DNA from: JBEATZ01 sp041178545
GTDB taxonomy: Bacteria > Planctomycetota > UBA1135 > UBA2386
Assembly (NCBI GenBank): GCA_041178545.1
Contig: JBEGVB010000133.1
Span: 1-33,198 of the forward strand
DNA: 33,198 nucleotides
Direction: 5' to 3'
Shown here: positions 16,526 to 25,397 of the stretch, one piece after another
Numbering within the stretch: position 1 is the stretch's first letter
How the letters are laid out: each line of letters starts with the position of its first letter
Program-made: the position numbers and the translations under genes
The notes under the pieces: generated by a model
Told to the model about the DNA's origin: nothing
The model's input: only the letters and a program-made list of their open reading frames with translations
Database searches by the model: none

Positions 16526-17277
16526 TGGACACCGTCCTCGGCGTGCGAGACCTCGTGGTGGGTTGGGACGGCAAGGCCATCCTGCGCAACCTCGACTTCG
16601 ACGTGGAGCGAGGCAAGGTGTTCGCGATCCTCGGCGGCAGCGGTTGCGGCAAGTCGACGGTCCTCCGCCACCTGATCGGCCTTGCCGAGCCGATGTCGGG
16701 GACGATCGAGATCGCAGGCGTTGGCAAGCCTTCCAAGGGCCTGGAGCCGCCGGCCTTCGGCGTGCTGTTCCAGGGCGGTGCCCTCTTCGGGTCGATGACC
16801 CTCGAGGAGAACGTCGCCCTCCCGCTGCAGAAGTGGACGCGGTTGCCGAGGGAGGCCGTCAGTGCCGTGGCCCGTGCCCGTCTCCGGCTGGTCGGCCTCG
16901 CCGGCTACGAGTCGTTCCTGCCCGCGCAGATCTCGGGCGGCATGAAGAAGCGCGCAGGGATCGCGCGTGCACTCGCCCTCGACCCGCAGCTGCTGTTCCT
17001 CGACGAACCGTCTGCCGGACTCGACCCGATCACCTCCAGCGAGCTCGACGACCTCATCCTCACGCTCACCCGCACCCTCGGCGTGACCGTCGTGCTGGTG
17101 ACCCACGAGCTGGCCAGCATCTTCCGCATCGCCGACCAGTGCATCATGCTCGACCGTGATGCCGGCACGATCCTCGCGCGCGGCAGTCCTGCCGAGCTGC
17201 GCGACACCGCGACCCACCCGACCGTTCGCGCCTTCTTCCACCGCGAGGCGCCTGCCCACCCGACACCGAACCCATGA
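16525..17277 (+). CDS. mlaF: MlaF-type ABC transporter ATPase
   Basis: A 250-residue cytoplasmic ATPase that powers the MlaE permease. All motifs are intact: Walker A GGSGCGKST (37-45), Q-loop Gln83, signature ISGGM (136-140), which is the MlaF variant with Met-Lys-Lys-Arg following, Walker B LLFLDE (156-161) and the H-loop His194 in VTHE. The ATG overlaps the permease stop by one base and the stop overlaps the MCE gene start by four (ATGA), so the three genes are translationally coupled. Confidence 0.96.
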   Translation: MDTVLGVRDLVVGWDGKAILRNLDFDVERGKVFAILGGSGCGKSTVLRHLIGLAEPMSGTIEIAGVGKPSKGLEPPAFGVLFQGGALFGSMTLEENVALPLQKWTRLPREAVSAVARARLRLVGLAGYESFLPAQISGGMKKRAGIARALALDPQLLFLDEPSAGLDPITSSELDDLILTLTRTLGVTVVLVTHELASIFRIADQCIMLDRDAGTILARGSPAELRDTATHPTVRAFFHREAPAHPTPNP

Positions 17278-18302
17278 GCCTTTCCGCGAACCCCTGGAAG
17301 CTCGGCCTGTTCGTGCTCGCCGGAACCACTGCGTTCTTCGGCGGCATCGCCTGGCTCGCCATCAACACGCTGCAGACCTCGAACCACGTCGCCCATGCCT
17401 ACTTCGACGAGGCCCTCACCGGTCTCGAGTCGGGGTCGCCGGTGCGGTTCCGCGGCGTCCTCATCGGCACCGTCTCCTCGATCACCGTTGCCCCCGACAA
17501 GCGGCACCTGAGGGTGACGGCAGCCATGCACGACAAGGCAATGGTGCACCTGGGCCTCGACCCCACGCGCCTCGACACCAAGGACCCGTTCCCGCCGGGC
17601 TTGCGTGCCCGCGTGGAGTCCTCGGCCATCACCAGCTCCTCGTTCCTCCAGGTCGACTACTTCCCCGACGAAGAGGTGAAGGACCCCAAGACCCTGCCGT
17701 TCCCGGTCGAGCCCAACACCATTGCCACGGTCCCGAGCACGCTCAAGACGCTTGCCGAGGGCCTCACGATCCTCGCGCGCAAGCTGCCGCCCGTGCTCGA
17801 CGAGACCAAGGCACTCATGGCTGACGTCCGGGGGGAGTTGTCCAAGCTGAAGCTGGAGGAACTCGCCACGCGCGTGCGCAGCACGCTGGAGACCATCGAG
17901 CGCCAGGTGAACACGCTTGGCGACCTGCCGGCCATGCGTTCCGTGGGCGGTGCCGCGGACGAGGTGCGCGCACTGGTGCAGTCGTGGCAGCAGCCCGACG
18001 GCCCCGTGCAGTCGCTGGTCGCCGACCTGCGCGCGTTGTCCAAGCAGGTCGAGGGCAACATGGCGCGCCTCAACGACACCCTCGATGCCAACCTGCGGCA
18101 GGCAGACCTCGGAGCGACCAGCTCCAGCCTGCGCGGTGCCGCAGACGAGGCCGCGGGTCTCGCACGGGACGCGCGGGCAGACCTCGACCAGTTGCGGCGT
18201 TCGCTTGCCTCCATCGAGCGGGTGATGAACCAGCTCGAGCGCGATGCCAACTCGTTCCTCTTCGGGCGCACGCCCGGTTCCTCGCCCCTCCGGAAGAACT
18301 GA
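17274..18302 (+). CDS. mlaD: MCE (MlaD-type) substrate-binding protein
   Basis: A 342-residue protein anchored by a single N-terminal membrane helix (about residues 9-30) with the rest in the periplasm. The MCE domain spans about 36-120 and includes GLESGSPVRFRGVLIGTVSS (48-67), the characteristic first strands. Residues 160-325 are long, charged and helical (heptad-like, with ETKALMADVRGELSKLKLEE at 176-195). This suggests a coiled-coil needle longer than that of E. coli MlaD and closer to PqiB or LetB-like tunnels or mycobacterial Mce proteins. It should form a hexameric ring that channels lipid from the MlaE permease. Its ATG overlaps the ATPase stop, and the lipoprotein gene follows after one base. 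Confidence 0.92.
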   Translation: MSLSANPWKLGLFVLAGTTAFFGGIAWLAINTLQTSNHVAHAYFDEALTGLESGSPVRFRGVLIGTVSSITVAPDKRHLRVTAAMHDKAMVHLGLDPTRLDTKDPFPPGLRARVESSAITSSSFLQVDYFPDEEVKDPKTLPFPVEPNTIATVPSTLKTLAEGLTILARKLPPVLDETKALMADVRGELSKLKLEELATRVRSTLETIERQVNTLGDLPAMRSVGGAADEVRALVQSWQQPDGPVQSLVADLRALSKQVEGNMARLNDTLDANLRQADLGATSSSLRGAADEAAGLARDARADLDQLRRSLASIERVMNQLERDANSFLFGRTPGSSPLRKN

Positions 18303-18303
18303 C

Positions 18304-18810
18304 ATGCCTCGGTCTTTCCTCTTGTTGTTCCTTGTTGCTTCCTCCTGCGTGAGCCTCCGTTCCGAGGCCGCTCCGCCGCGCACCTTCGACCCCACGGTGG
18401 GTGTCGAGGAACTGCAGCCCATGCTCGACGTGCGCGTGGAGCGCGTGACGGCTGCCGAGTGGCTGACGGCGCGTTTCGCGGTCCGGACGGGGACGCACGA
18501 GGTGGTGGCCGATGCTGAGAACCTCTGGGTGGCCGATCCGCGCGCCATGGTGGAGGAGTCCGTGCGCGCCCTGTTGCGTGGTGCCGGCGCGGACTCGCGC
18601 CGCGTCCAGGTGCACGTGGGCGCTTTCGACCTCGACCTGCGCTCCGAACCGCCTGCTGCCGTGGTGGTCCTCGACGTGGATGGTGCCGTCAACTGTCGCG
18701 TCACCGAGCGGGTGGACGCAGCCGACCGGTCGCCGGAGGCACTGGCTGCGGCCATGGGGAAGGCCCTGCAGGGTGGGCTGCGGGACCTGCTGCAGCGGTT
18801 GCGCACCTGA
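18304..18810 (+). CDS. MCE-system auxiliary lipoprotein (ABC-type transport auxiliary)
   Basis: A 168-residue lipoprotein. A short signal (residues 1-14) ends in the lipobox ASSC with Cys15 as lipidated residue. The body has alternating strands and the pattern of PqiC/LptE-like auxiliary lipoproteins of MCE systems (ABC_trans_aux fold). It starts one base after the MCE gene stop, as the last gene of the operon. The family assignment rests on position, size and lipobox more than on sequence. A likely role is to couple the MCE tunnel to the outer membrane. Confidence 0.7.
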   Translation: MPRSFLLLFLVASSCVSLRSEAAPPRTFDPTVGVEELQPMLDVRVERVTAAEWLTARFAVRTGTHEVVADAENLWVADPRAMVEESVRALLRGAGADSRRVQVHVGAFDLDLRSEPPAAVVVLDVDGAVNCRVTERVDAADRSPEALAAAMGKALQGGLRDLLQRLRT

Positions 18811-18812
18811 AC

Positions 18813-18841
18813 GGCACGGGAGAGTACGGCGCGCCCGTGCC
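18813..18841 (+). terminator. Hairpin ending the Mla operon
   Basis: GGCACGGG (18813-18820) pairs perfectly with CCCGTGCC (18834-18841) across a 13-nt loop, starting 3 bases after the operon's last stop. No T-run follows. Confidence 0.5.
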
Positions 18842-18933
18842 CGTTGCGGCGCAGGTTCACCCGGCCCGGTCCGGTTGCCGATGAACCCGACGCGGTCCGC
18901 CGTGCGGTGGCGCCCCTGCCACCGACGGCCCGC

Positions 18934-18939
18934 TAGATT
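18934..18939 (+). promoter_or_regulatory. Probable -10 box (TAGATT)
   Basis: TAGATT ends 12 nt before the ATG at 18952, which lacks a Shine-Dalgarno. The rest of the 141-bp spacer holds only the operon hairpin. Confidence 0.4.
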
Positions 18940-18951
18940 GCCCAGCTGCCC

Positions 18952-21471
18952 ATGAACGCCGACTCGACGGGTTCCACCTTCCGCCGCGCGCTTTGGACCA
19001 TCGCGCTCGTCTCTGCCGCGTTGCTGGCGTTCCAGGTGCTGCTCACGCGCGTCTGCGCGCTGCGCCTGCACTTCCACTTCGGGTTCCTCATCATCTCCAA
19101 CAGCCTGCTGGGCATCGGCGCCTCGGGCTCGTTCCTCGCGCTGCTCGACCGGCGGTGGCGCGCCGACCCGGTGGGGTGGACGTGGGGCTTCGCCGCGGGC
19201 TTCGTCGCCAGTCTGCCGCTTTGCTGGCTCTACCTGCTCACCGCGCAGATCCCGGAGACGCTGCACTTCCAGGATGCGGGCGAAGTGGCGCAGTTCGCGC
19301 TCTTCAACCTTGCCTGTGCAGTGCCCTTCTTCTTCGGCGGCACGGCCATCGGCCTGATCCTCTCGCACCATGCTGGGCGCGTGAACCAGGTCTACGCAGC
19401 AGACCTCGTGGGCGCGGCCATCGGCTGCCTGATGTGCCCGCTGCTGCTGTGGCCGGTGGGCGCCGGCGGCTGTTTCCTCGCCACGTTGCTGCTGGCGATC
19501 CTCGCGGCGCTTGCGGCCGCGCCTGCGACGGTGGGGATGGCCACGCGCACCAACCTCGCCGTGCTCGCACTCGGCTGCGCGTTCTTCCTGCCGCGCTTCG
19601 ATGCCGACCTGCCGGTGCCCGGCAAGCGCTGGCTGGACGTCACGCAGGCACACACCCTCACCGAGTTCGGCCGGCCGGTGTTCACGCAGTGGTCCGCCAA
19701 CTCGCGCATCGACGTCCTGCCGCTGCCGCCGCAGACCCCGCGCTTCCTGCAGGCCCGTGGCAGTACTGCCATGACCATGCCCATCCCGCTGCAGATGTGG
19801 ATCGGGCAGGACGGCGACGCCGGGACGATGCTCACCAACTTCGGCGGCGAGCCCGAGAAGCTCGAGGTGCTGAAGTCGACGATGTACTCGGCCTCCTTCC
19901 AGGTGAAGGAGGGCACCAAGCCGCGCGTGTTCGTCATCGGCGTCGGCGGCGCGCCCGACCTGTGGGCGGCCAAGGCGCACGATGCGAGCCTGATCCGTGG
20001 CATCGAGCTCAACCAGGCCATCCTCGACCTGCACCACACCGTGGCGCTGCCGTTCAGCAAGCCGTTGCTGGAGGACCCGCGCGTCGAACTCGTGTGCGAC
20101 GAGGGCCGCAGTGCCCTGATGCGCACCGACGAGCAGTTCGACGTGATCCAGCTCACCGGCATCGACACCTGGACCGCGCTCAACTCGGGCGCATACGTGC
20201 TGGCGGAGAACTACCTCTACACCGTCGAGGCGTGCCGGGCGATGTACGACCGGCTGGCGCCCGGCGGCATCCTGCAGGTCACGCGCATGGCCGCGGGCAT
20301 GGAGACGATCCGCCTGATGCACAACATGCACGCGGCGCTCGACCCTGTTGCGCAGGCATCGTTTGCCGACTCGGTGGCCGCCCTCAAGACCGACGACTAC
20401 CTGATCGCCGTGATGCTCAAGAAGGGCGCGTGGACCGCGGAGGAACGCGCGAAGCTCGAGGGCTTTGCCGACCGCGCGGGCATCCGCAAGGTCGTGCTGC
20501 CGGGCCGCGAGGCCATGGCCGGCGGCGTGGATGCCCTCGCAGCCTCGGTCGCCGCCCTGGAGCAGCCCGGTGCCGACGCCACGCAGCTCGACTTCGAGAA
20601 GACGCGCCTCGACGTGACGCGCTTCCTGCTGGCGCAGGACAAGAAAGCCTTCACCGCGGACTACCCGTACGACATCTCGCCGACCACGGACGACCGGCCC
20701 TACTTCTTCAGCTTCCTCCGCTGGAGCGACCCGGACACGGCAGCTGCCAACCTCAACAAGCCCACCTGGGTCGTGCAGGGCAACCCGCTCTTCCTGTGGG
20801 GCCAGCTGCTGGCGTCCACCCTTGCTGCCGCGTTGCTCATCGTGTTGCCGCTCTGCTTCCGCAGGGATGGTGGCGGCGGTTCGCGGGAAGGGGTGGGAAG
20901 GTACTTGGTGTTCTTCGCCGGGCTGGGGGTGGGCTTCATCGGCATCGAGGTCTCGCTGATCCAGAAGTTCACGCTGCTGCTCGGGCAACCGCTGTACTCG
21001 ATCGTGGTGACGCTCTTCGCGATCCTGCTGTTCACGGGGGTAGGCAGCCTTTGGTCCGCACGTTTCCTGCGCGAGGGTTCGCGCGCTGCACGGCGCATCC
21101 CGTTGCTGCTGCTCGGCTGCATGGTGCTCATCGCGTTCGGCAGCCACCACCTGGTCGACGCGTGCATCGGCTTGCCCTTCGCGGTCCGTGCGGCGGTCAC
21201 GGTGCTGGTGACCGCGCCCGTTGCCCTGCTGCTTGGCATGCCGTTCGCCTGGGGCATCTCCCTGGTGCAACGGACCAACCCCGGCTTCGTGCCGTGGGCC
21301 TGGGCGGTGAACGGTTCGATGACGGTGGTCGGGTCGATTGCGACCGTCATCCTCTCGATGAACTTCGGCTTCGGCGCGGTCCTGCTCGTCTCCGCGGGCA
21401 TCTACCTGGTTGCCTTCGCGGTGCTGGCACCGGTCGCACGCCGGCTCGACGGCACCGTCGGCGGGGCCTGA
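18952..21471 (+). CDS. Membrane protein with central spermidine-synthase-like domain
   Basis: An 839-residue protein in three parts: about six N-terminal membrane helices (12-215), a soluble Rossmann domain (about 225-600) and about six or seven C-terminal helices (612-830). The soluble part resembles spermidine synthases: a glycine loop VFVIGVGGAPDL (326-337), an acidic ribose contact in IRGIELN (Glu352), CDEGRSAL (382-389) and DDRPYFFSF (580-588). The true synthase signature GGGDGG is missing, and the catalytic Asp of the VD-S/P motif is replaced (QLTGIDTW), so aminopropyl transfer is unlikely. A methyltransferase or SAM-sensing role is possible. Such fused proteins are common in Planctomycetota and other didermic phyla but remain uncharacterised. 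The next gene begins 3 bp later. Confidence 0.85.
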   Translation: MNADSTGSTFRRALWTIALVSAALLAFQVLLTRVCALRLHFHFGFLIISNSLLGIGASGSFLALLDRRWRADPVGWTWGFAAGFVASLPLCWLYLLTAQIPETLHFQDAGEVAQFALFNLACAVPFFFGGTAIGLILSHHAGRVNQVYAADLVGAAIGCLMCPLLLWPVGAGGCFLATLLLAILAALAAAPATVGMATRTNLAVLALGCAFFLPRFDADLPVPGKRWLDVTQAHTLTEFGRPVFTQWSANSRIDVLPLPPQTPRFLQARGSTAMTMPIPLQMWIGQDGDAGTMLTNFGGEPEKLEVLKSTMYSASFQVKEGTKPRVFVIGVGGAPDLWAAKAHDASLIRGIELNQAILDLHHTVALPFSKPLLEDPRVELVCDEGRSALMRTDEQFDVIQLTGIDTWTALNSGAYVLAENYLYTVEACRAMYDRLAPGGILQVTRMAAGMETIRLMHNMHAALDPVAQASFADSVAALKTDDYLIAVMLKKGAWTAEERAKLEGFADRAGIRKVVLPGREAMAGGVDALAASVAALEQPGADATQLDFEKTRLDVTRFLLAQDKKAFTADYPYDISPTTDDRPYFFSFLRWSDPDTAAANLNKPTWVVQGNPLFLWGQLLASTLAAALLIVLPLCFRRDGGGGSREGVGRYLVFFAGLGVGFIGIEVSLIQKFTLLLGQPLYSIVVTLFAILLFTGVGSLWSARFLREGSRAARRIPLLLLGCMVLIAFGSHHLVDACIGLPFAVRAAVTVLVTAPVALLLGMPFAWGISLVQRTNPGFVPWAWAVNGSMTVVGSIATVILSMNFGFGAVLLVSAGIYLVAFAVLAPVARRLDGTVGGA

Positions 21472-21474
21472 GCC

Positions 21475-23490
21475 GTGGGCTCGCGCGGTCTCGGCTTCCT
21501 GTGTGCGTTCCTCGCACTGGCGCTCGTCCACGCGCTGATGGCCGCACGGTTCTGGTTCGTCTGTGACGACGCGTTCATCGCGTTCACCTACTCGGCCAAC
21601 CTCGCTGCAGGCGACGGGCTCACTTGGTTCGCCGGCGACTCGCCGGTGGAGGGCTACTCCTGCCCGCTGTGGGTGATCTACCTCGCCGGGTTCCAGTTCC
21701 TCGACCTGCACCCCCGGTTCGTGGCCCCCCTCACCTCGGCAGCATGTGCGCTGGCCACGTGGGCGTGGGTGGGTCTGACCGTGCGCAGGGTGGCCGGTTC
21801 CGCGGCCGGTGTCGCTGCCATGGCCTTCCTCGCCCTGTTGCCTCCCGTGTGGGTCTGGTCGAGCGGCGGGCTGGAGACCGCGCCTGCCGCCCTCGCGCTG
21901 TGGGCGATGGTCTGGGCGCTCTTCCTGCAGCCGAGCGGGCCGCGGCCCGTCGCGGCAGGCGTGGCCGGCGGTGTGCTCGCGTTGCTGCGGCCCGAGGGCG
22001 TGTTGCTCGCGCTCGTGGTCTGTGGATTCGGCTTCCTGCTCGGCGGTGGTGCACGACGCACTGCCCTGCGCGGGGCCTCGTCCGCCGCTGCAGGGCTTGC
22101 GCTGCTCGCTGCAGGCGGGTGGATGGTGTTCCGGCTGGCGTACCACGGCGACTTCGTGCCGCAGACCGTGCACGCCAAGGGTGCGCTCACGGCCTTCCGG
22201 GTCGAGCGCGGCGCAGCCTACGTGGGCGCCTTCCTGCTCGGCTTCCCAGGGGTGCTGGTGGCACTGCTTGCCGCGCCCTTCGCCATCGGCGTCCGGGCTG
22301 CGCGTCCCGCGGTGCTGGCGTGCCTCGGCACCGCACTCGCCCTGCTCGCCCACGCAGTCCTCGTGGGTGGCGACTTCATGCCGATGGGGCGCTTCCTCGT
22401 GGCAGCACTGCCACTGGTCGCGTTCCCGGCGGGAACCGCCTTTGGGATCGCGTTCGCACGCAGCCCGCGCGGTGCTGCCGTGGTGGCAGCATGTGCAGTC
22501 GCCGTGAGCATGCCACCGGCATGGAACCTCTGTTGGTGGCCCACGCCCCTGGCCGAACTGCTGCACTTCCGCGGCGACCGGCCCGTGGGCGAGACCGAGT
22601 ACCTGACCTGGCGCCAGCTCCGCAACGGTGCGAGGAGCGACGCACTCCTCGTGCGCGAGCTGCGGAAGCACGTGCGGCCCGGTGACTCGCTCGTGCGCGA
22701 GGCCATCGGCGTGGTGGGCTACGGCACCTCGCTGCGAGTGCTCGACACGTTCGGGCTGGTGACGCGCAAGCCGGAGGCTGCGCACGTGCTGCTGCCGAAC
22801 GGCACGCCGGGCCACGACCGCATGGTCCCGTGGTCCATGTTCCTCGAGGACAAGCCGACTTGGATCCACGCCCACCTGGCCGCGCCCGGGTCACCCGTCG
22901 TGTACGGGATGCTGCCGCAGGGATTCGAGCAGTCCGCCCTCCGCGACATGGTCGAGGTGGTGCGGCACCCGGTTGCCGAGCGCGACGTGGACGGTGCGGA
23001 GGTCGAGCTGCGCATGCTGCGGTTCCTCCGCCACGACCTGCCCTCGGATGCCATGGAGCCGTTGCTCCTCGCGGTAGCAGGCGTCGATCCTGCGGCGCCC
23101 GGGACCGCGCTGCTGCTGGAGGAACGGTTCGACCCACATGCGCGTGCACGGACCGACGACTCGCTCCGCAGGCTGCTGGCCGAGGGGCGCATCGCCCAGC
23201 ACGGCAGCCCCGGCTTCCGCTGGTCGGTTGCCGCCGATGCATCGCCACGCACCCATGGCTTCGCCGTGGTGGTCACCCTCCAGTCGGGCCCCGGGTTGCC
23301 GCTCGAGCTGCCGCGCGGGAAGTTCACCTACGGCTTGCCGCTGGAGCCCGGTGCGCGGCTCGACGGGACAGAGCCCTGTGGCATCGCGATCTGTCCGCCG
23401 GCGCGGGAACGGGTCGACCTGGTCGATGGCGGCGCCGTCCTGCTCGTGCACCTGGTGCCGGGCGGGAACCTGCGCCTACGGGCTCCCTGA
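21475..23490 (+). CDS. GT-C-type membrane glycosyltransferase (second copy)
   Basis: A 671-residue membrane protein. The catalytic acid pair Asp31-Asp32 lies in the first loop (CDDAFIAFTYSANLAAGDG), followed by VEGYSCPLWVIYLA, the same pattern as in the 10474-12282 protein. Membrane helices run to about residue 345. A soluble periplasmic C-terminal half of more than 300 residues follows, starting with REAIGVVGYG and RVLDTFGLVTR, segments that recur in this family. It should move a sugar from a polyprenyl carrier to an unknown acceptor. The start is GTG, 3 bp after the preceding gene, so the pair is co-transcribed. The last 15 bases overlap the convergent recombinase gene. Confidence 0.82.
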   Translation: MGSRGLGFLCAFLALALVHALMAARFWFVCDDAFIAFTYSANLAAGDGLTWFAGDSPVEGYSCPLWVIYLAGFQFLDLHPRFVAPLTSAACALATWAWVGLTVRRVAGSAAGVAAMAFLALLPPVWVWSSGGLETAPAALALWAMVWALFLQPSGPRPVAAGVAGGVLALLRPEGVLLALVVCGFGFLLGGGARRTALRGASSAAAGLALLAAGGWMVFRLAYHGDFVPQTVHAKGALTAFRVERGAAYVGAFLLGFPGVLVALLAAPFAIGVRAARPAVLACLGTALALLAHAVLVGGDFMPMGRFLVAALPLVAFPAGTAFGIAFARSPRGAAVVAACAVAVSMPPAWNLCWWPTPLAELLHFRGDRPVGETEYLTWRQLRNGARSDALLVRELRKHVRPGDSLVREAIGVVGYGTSLRVLDTFGLVTRKPEAAHVLLPNGTPGHDRMVPWSMFLEDKPTWIHAHLAAPGSPVVYGMLPQGFEQSALRDMVEVVRHPVAERDVDGAEVELRMLRFLRHDLPSDAMEPLLLAVAGVDPAAPGTALLLEERFDPHARARTDDSLRRLLAEGRIAQHGSPGFRWSVAADASPRTHGFAVVVTLQSGPGLPLELPRGKFTYGLPLEPGARLDGTEPCGIAICPPARERVDLVDGGAVLLVHLVPGGNLRLRAP

Positions 23491-24438
23491 GTCCCCGGCC
23501 GCGTTGCCGGCGCGACGGGCCTGACGCCTGCGGCCGGACGCAGCGCCCCTGCCCTGGGGGTGTGCCTGGTCGTAGACGTCGCGGAGCCGGCCCACCGAGA
23601 CGTGGGTGTAGACCTCCGTGGTGACGAGTCTTGCATGGCCGAGCAGTTCCTGCACGGTGCGGAGGTCTGCTCCGCGGTCGAGCAGGTGGGTCGCAAAGCT
23701 GTGGCGCAACCCGTGCGGCGTGAGCCGGACCTGGAGCCCAGCAGCGCGCGCGCGCGCGACCACCGTCTCGAAGACCCAGCGGGCTGACAAGGGCTTGCCG
23801 AAACGGTTGAGGAACAAGGCCGCGACCCCGCGCTGCTGGTGCTCGGCGAGCAGGCGCGAGCGGTGCGGCAGCCATGCCTCGAGTGCGCTCCGGGCCGCGC
23901 CGCCCAGCATGGCAAGGCGTTGCTTGTCGCCCTTGCCGGTCACGCGCACGATCCCCTCGTCCAGGTCCACGGCGCGCAGGCTCATGCCCGCGCACTCGCT
24001 CACGCGGCAGCCGGTGGAGTAGAGGACCTCGAGGATCGCACGGTCCCTGCAGCCCTGCCAACCGTCGTCGAAGGGCTGGGCCAGCAACGCATCGACCTCC
24101 GGCACCGAGAGGAAGCGCGGCACCCTGCGCGGTGCCCTCGGTCCCTTGACCAGCCGGGCCGGGTCCTTGGCGACGTGGCCCTCCTGCTGCATCCAGCCGT
24201 AGAAGGAGCGCAGGCTCGCGAGCTTGCGCTGGATCGACGTGGCCATGAGCTGCTGTTCCTCCAACTCGACGAGGTACCGGCGCAGCTCCAGCCTCCCGAC
24301 CCGTTCGAGTGTCGTCTTCCGCGTTGCCAGCCAGGCTGCAAAGGCACGCAGGTCGGTGCCGTACGCCTTCTGCGTGGCCTGCGAGGATCGCTTGCCGAGC
24401 CGCAGGTGCACCAGGAACTCTTCGATGCGGTCCGTCAC
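23476..24438 (-). CDS. Xer-type tyrosine recombinase
   Basis: A 320-residue site-specific recombinase of the XerC/XerD group, which resolves chromosome dimers at dif. The N-terminal SAM-like DNA-binding domain (VTDRIEEFL onwards) is complete. The catalytic set is intact: Arg145 (STGCRVSE), Lys169 (TGKGDK), His242 and Arg245 (HGLRHSFATHLL), His268 (LGHAR) and the nucleophile Tyr277 (EVYTHV). I chose the GTG at 24436-24438 because XerC/D proteins begin at this point; an in-frame GTG at 24465 would add nine residues. A basic tail follows the catalytic Tyr. Single copy, housekeeping context and no integrase-type arm-binding domain argue against a phage origin. Whether it is XerC or XerD cannot be settled here. 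Confidence 0.93.
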   Translation of the reverse strand: MTDRIEEFLVHLRLGKRSSQATQKAYGTDLRAFAAWLATRKTTLERVGRLELRRYLVELEEQQLMATSIQRKLASLRSFYGWMQQEGHVAKDPARLVKGPRAPRRVPRFLSVPEVDALLAQPFDDGWQGCRDRAILEVLYSTGCRVSECAGMSLRAVDLDEGIVRVTGKGDKQRLAMLGGAARSALEAWLPHRSRLLAEHQQRGVAALFLNRFGKPLSARWVFETVVARARAAGLQVRLTPHGLRHSFATHLLDRGADLRTVQELLGHARLVTTEVYTHVSVGRLRDVYDQAHPQGRGAASGRRRQARRAGNAAGDSGSP

Positions 24439-24439
24439 G

Positions 24440-24468
24440 TTGCTTCGGTGCCCACAGCGTGACACACT
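24440..24468 (+). promoter_or_regulatory. Possible promoter of the EamA gene
   Basis: TTGCTT (24440-24445), a 17-nt spacer and CACACT (24463-24468), ending 14 nt before the ATG at 24483. It lies immediately upstream of the divergent recombinase start chosen here. Confidence 0.3.
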
Positions 24469-24482
24469 CCCGCGCCTTTTTC

Positions 24483-25397
24483 ATGGTCGACGTCTGGGTT
24501 CTCGCCGCGCTGGGCACAGCCGTCAGCTGGACGGGGAGCAGTGTCGTCTTCGCCATGGCCAGCAGGAGGGTGGGTGGGCTGGCCGTCAACCTGTTCCGCA
24601 TCCTCCTGGCCGTGCCGCTGCTGGTCGCCCTGCACCTCGCACTCGGGCTCGGCGTGTGGCCCACGGCACTCGACGGTCACCAGCTCGCGCTGCTGTCCGC
24701 CTCGGGGATCGTCGGGCTCGTGCTCGGGGACATCGGCTACTTCCACGGGCTGACGCTCGTGGGACCGCGCATCTGCTCGGTGATGATGGCCACCTGGCCT
24801 GCCCTCGCGGCGCTGGTGACCATGGCGCTCGGGCGCGAGTCCCTCACGACACCCGTGGCTGTCGGCATGCTTGCGACCACCACGGGTGTGGTGCTGGTGC
24901 TGCTCCGTGGCGGCGACGGCAGCGCGTGGAACCCCTCGCTCACGCCTGCCCAGCGGTGGGGCGGCATCCTCGGTGCCTTCGTGGGCGCGCTCGGACAGGC
25001 AGGCGGCACGGTGATCGCACGGCCCGTGCTGCAGGAGGCATACGTGGACTCGCTCTCCGCGGCCCTCGTGCGGATGACAGCAGCTGCACTCGCGTTGCTG
25101 GTGCTCGCGGTGGTGCGCGGCCAGCTCGGCCTGCTCAGCCGTGTCCGGCGCGACCCTGCGTCCTTCCGTGCCTCCTGTGCAGGCACGCTCTTCGGCCCGG
25201 TGCTCGGGGTCTGGATGTCGATGGTCGCCATCGGCCAGGCCACGCACACCGGTGTCGCTGCCGCACTCATGGCCTTGATGCCCGTCTTCATGATCCCGGT
25301 CGCGTGGCGGCTGTACGGCGCGCGGGTGGGGGTCCTTGGCATCCTCGGCACCGTCCTTGCCGTCGGCGGTGCCATGTGGCTGCTCGTCCACGGCTGA
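24483..25397 (+). CDS. EamA/DMT-family permease
   Basis: A 304-residue inner-membrane protein with about ten hydrophobic helices in two repeated halves of five, the EamA arrangement of the drug/metabolite transporter superfamily. Typical features are the NLFRILLAVPLL first-half motif and GLVLGDIGYFHGLTLVGPR (residues 79-97), in which a helix breaks at Gly-Pro. The second half has ALMALMPVFMIPVAWRLYG. Substrate is unknown; metabolite or amino-acid export is common in the family. Note the convergent serine-biosynthesis aminotransferase only 7 bp away, which hints at but does not show a link. No Shine-Dalgarno is seen. Confidence 0.9.
   Translation: MVDVWVLAALGTAVSWTGSSVVFAMASRRVGGLAVNLFRILLAVPLLVALHLALGLGVWPTALDGHQLALLSASGIVGLVLGDIGYFHGLTLVGPRICSVMMATWPALAALVTMALGRESLTTPVAVGMLATTTGVVLVLLRGGDGSAWNPSLTPAQRWGGILGAFVGALGQAGGTVIARPVLQEAYVDSLSAALVRMTAAALALLVLAVVRGQLGLLSRVRRDPASFRASCAGTLFGPVLGVWMSMVAIGQATHTGVAAALMALMPVFMIPVAWRLYGARVGVLGILGTVLAVGGAMWLLVHG

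Noticed and set aside
18070..22875. A 1601-codon open frame on the minus strand
   Set aside because: It is antisense to the MCE, lipoprotein, spermidine-synthase-like and GT-C genes, all with clear motifs. Its translation is a His/Arg/Gly/Glu mix without any fold signature, the usual mirror frame in GC-rich DNA.
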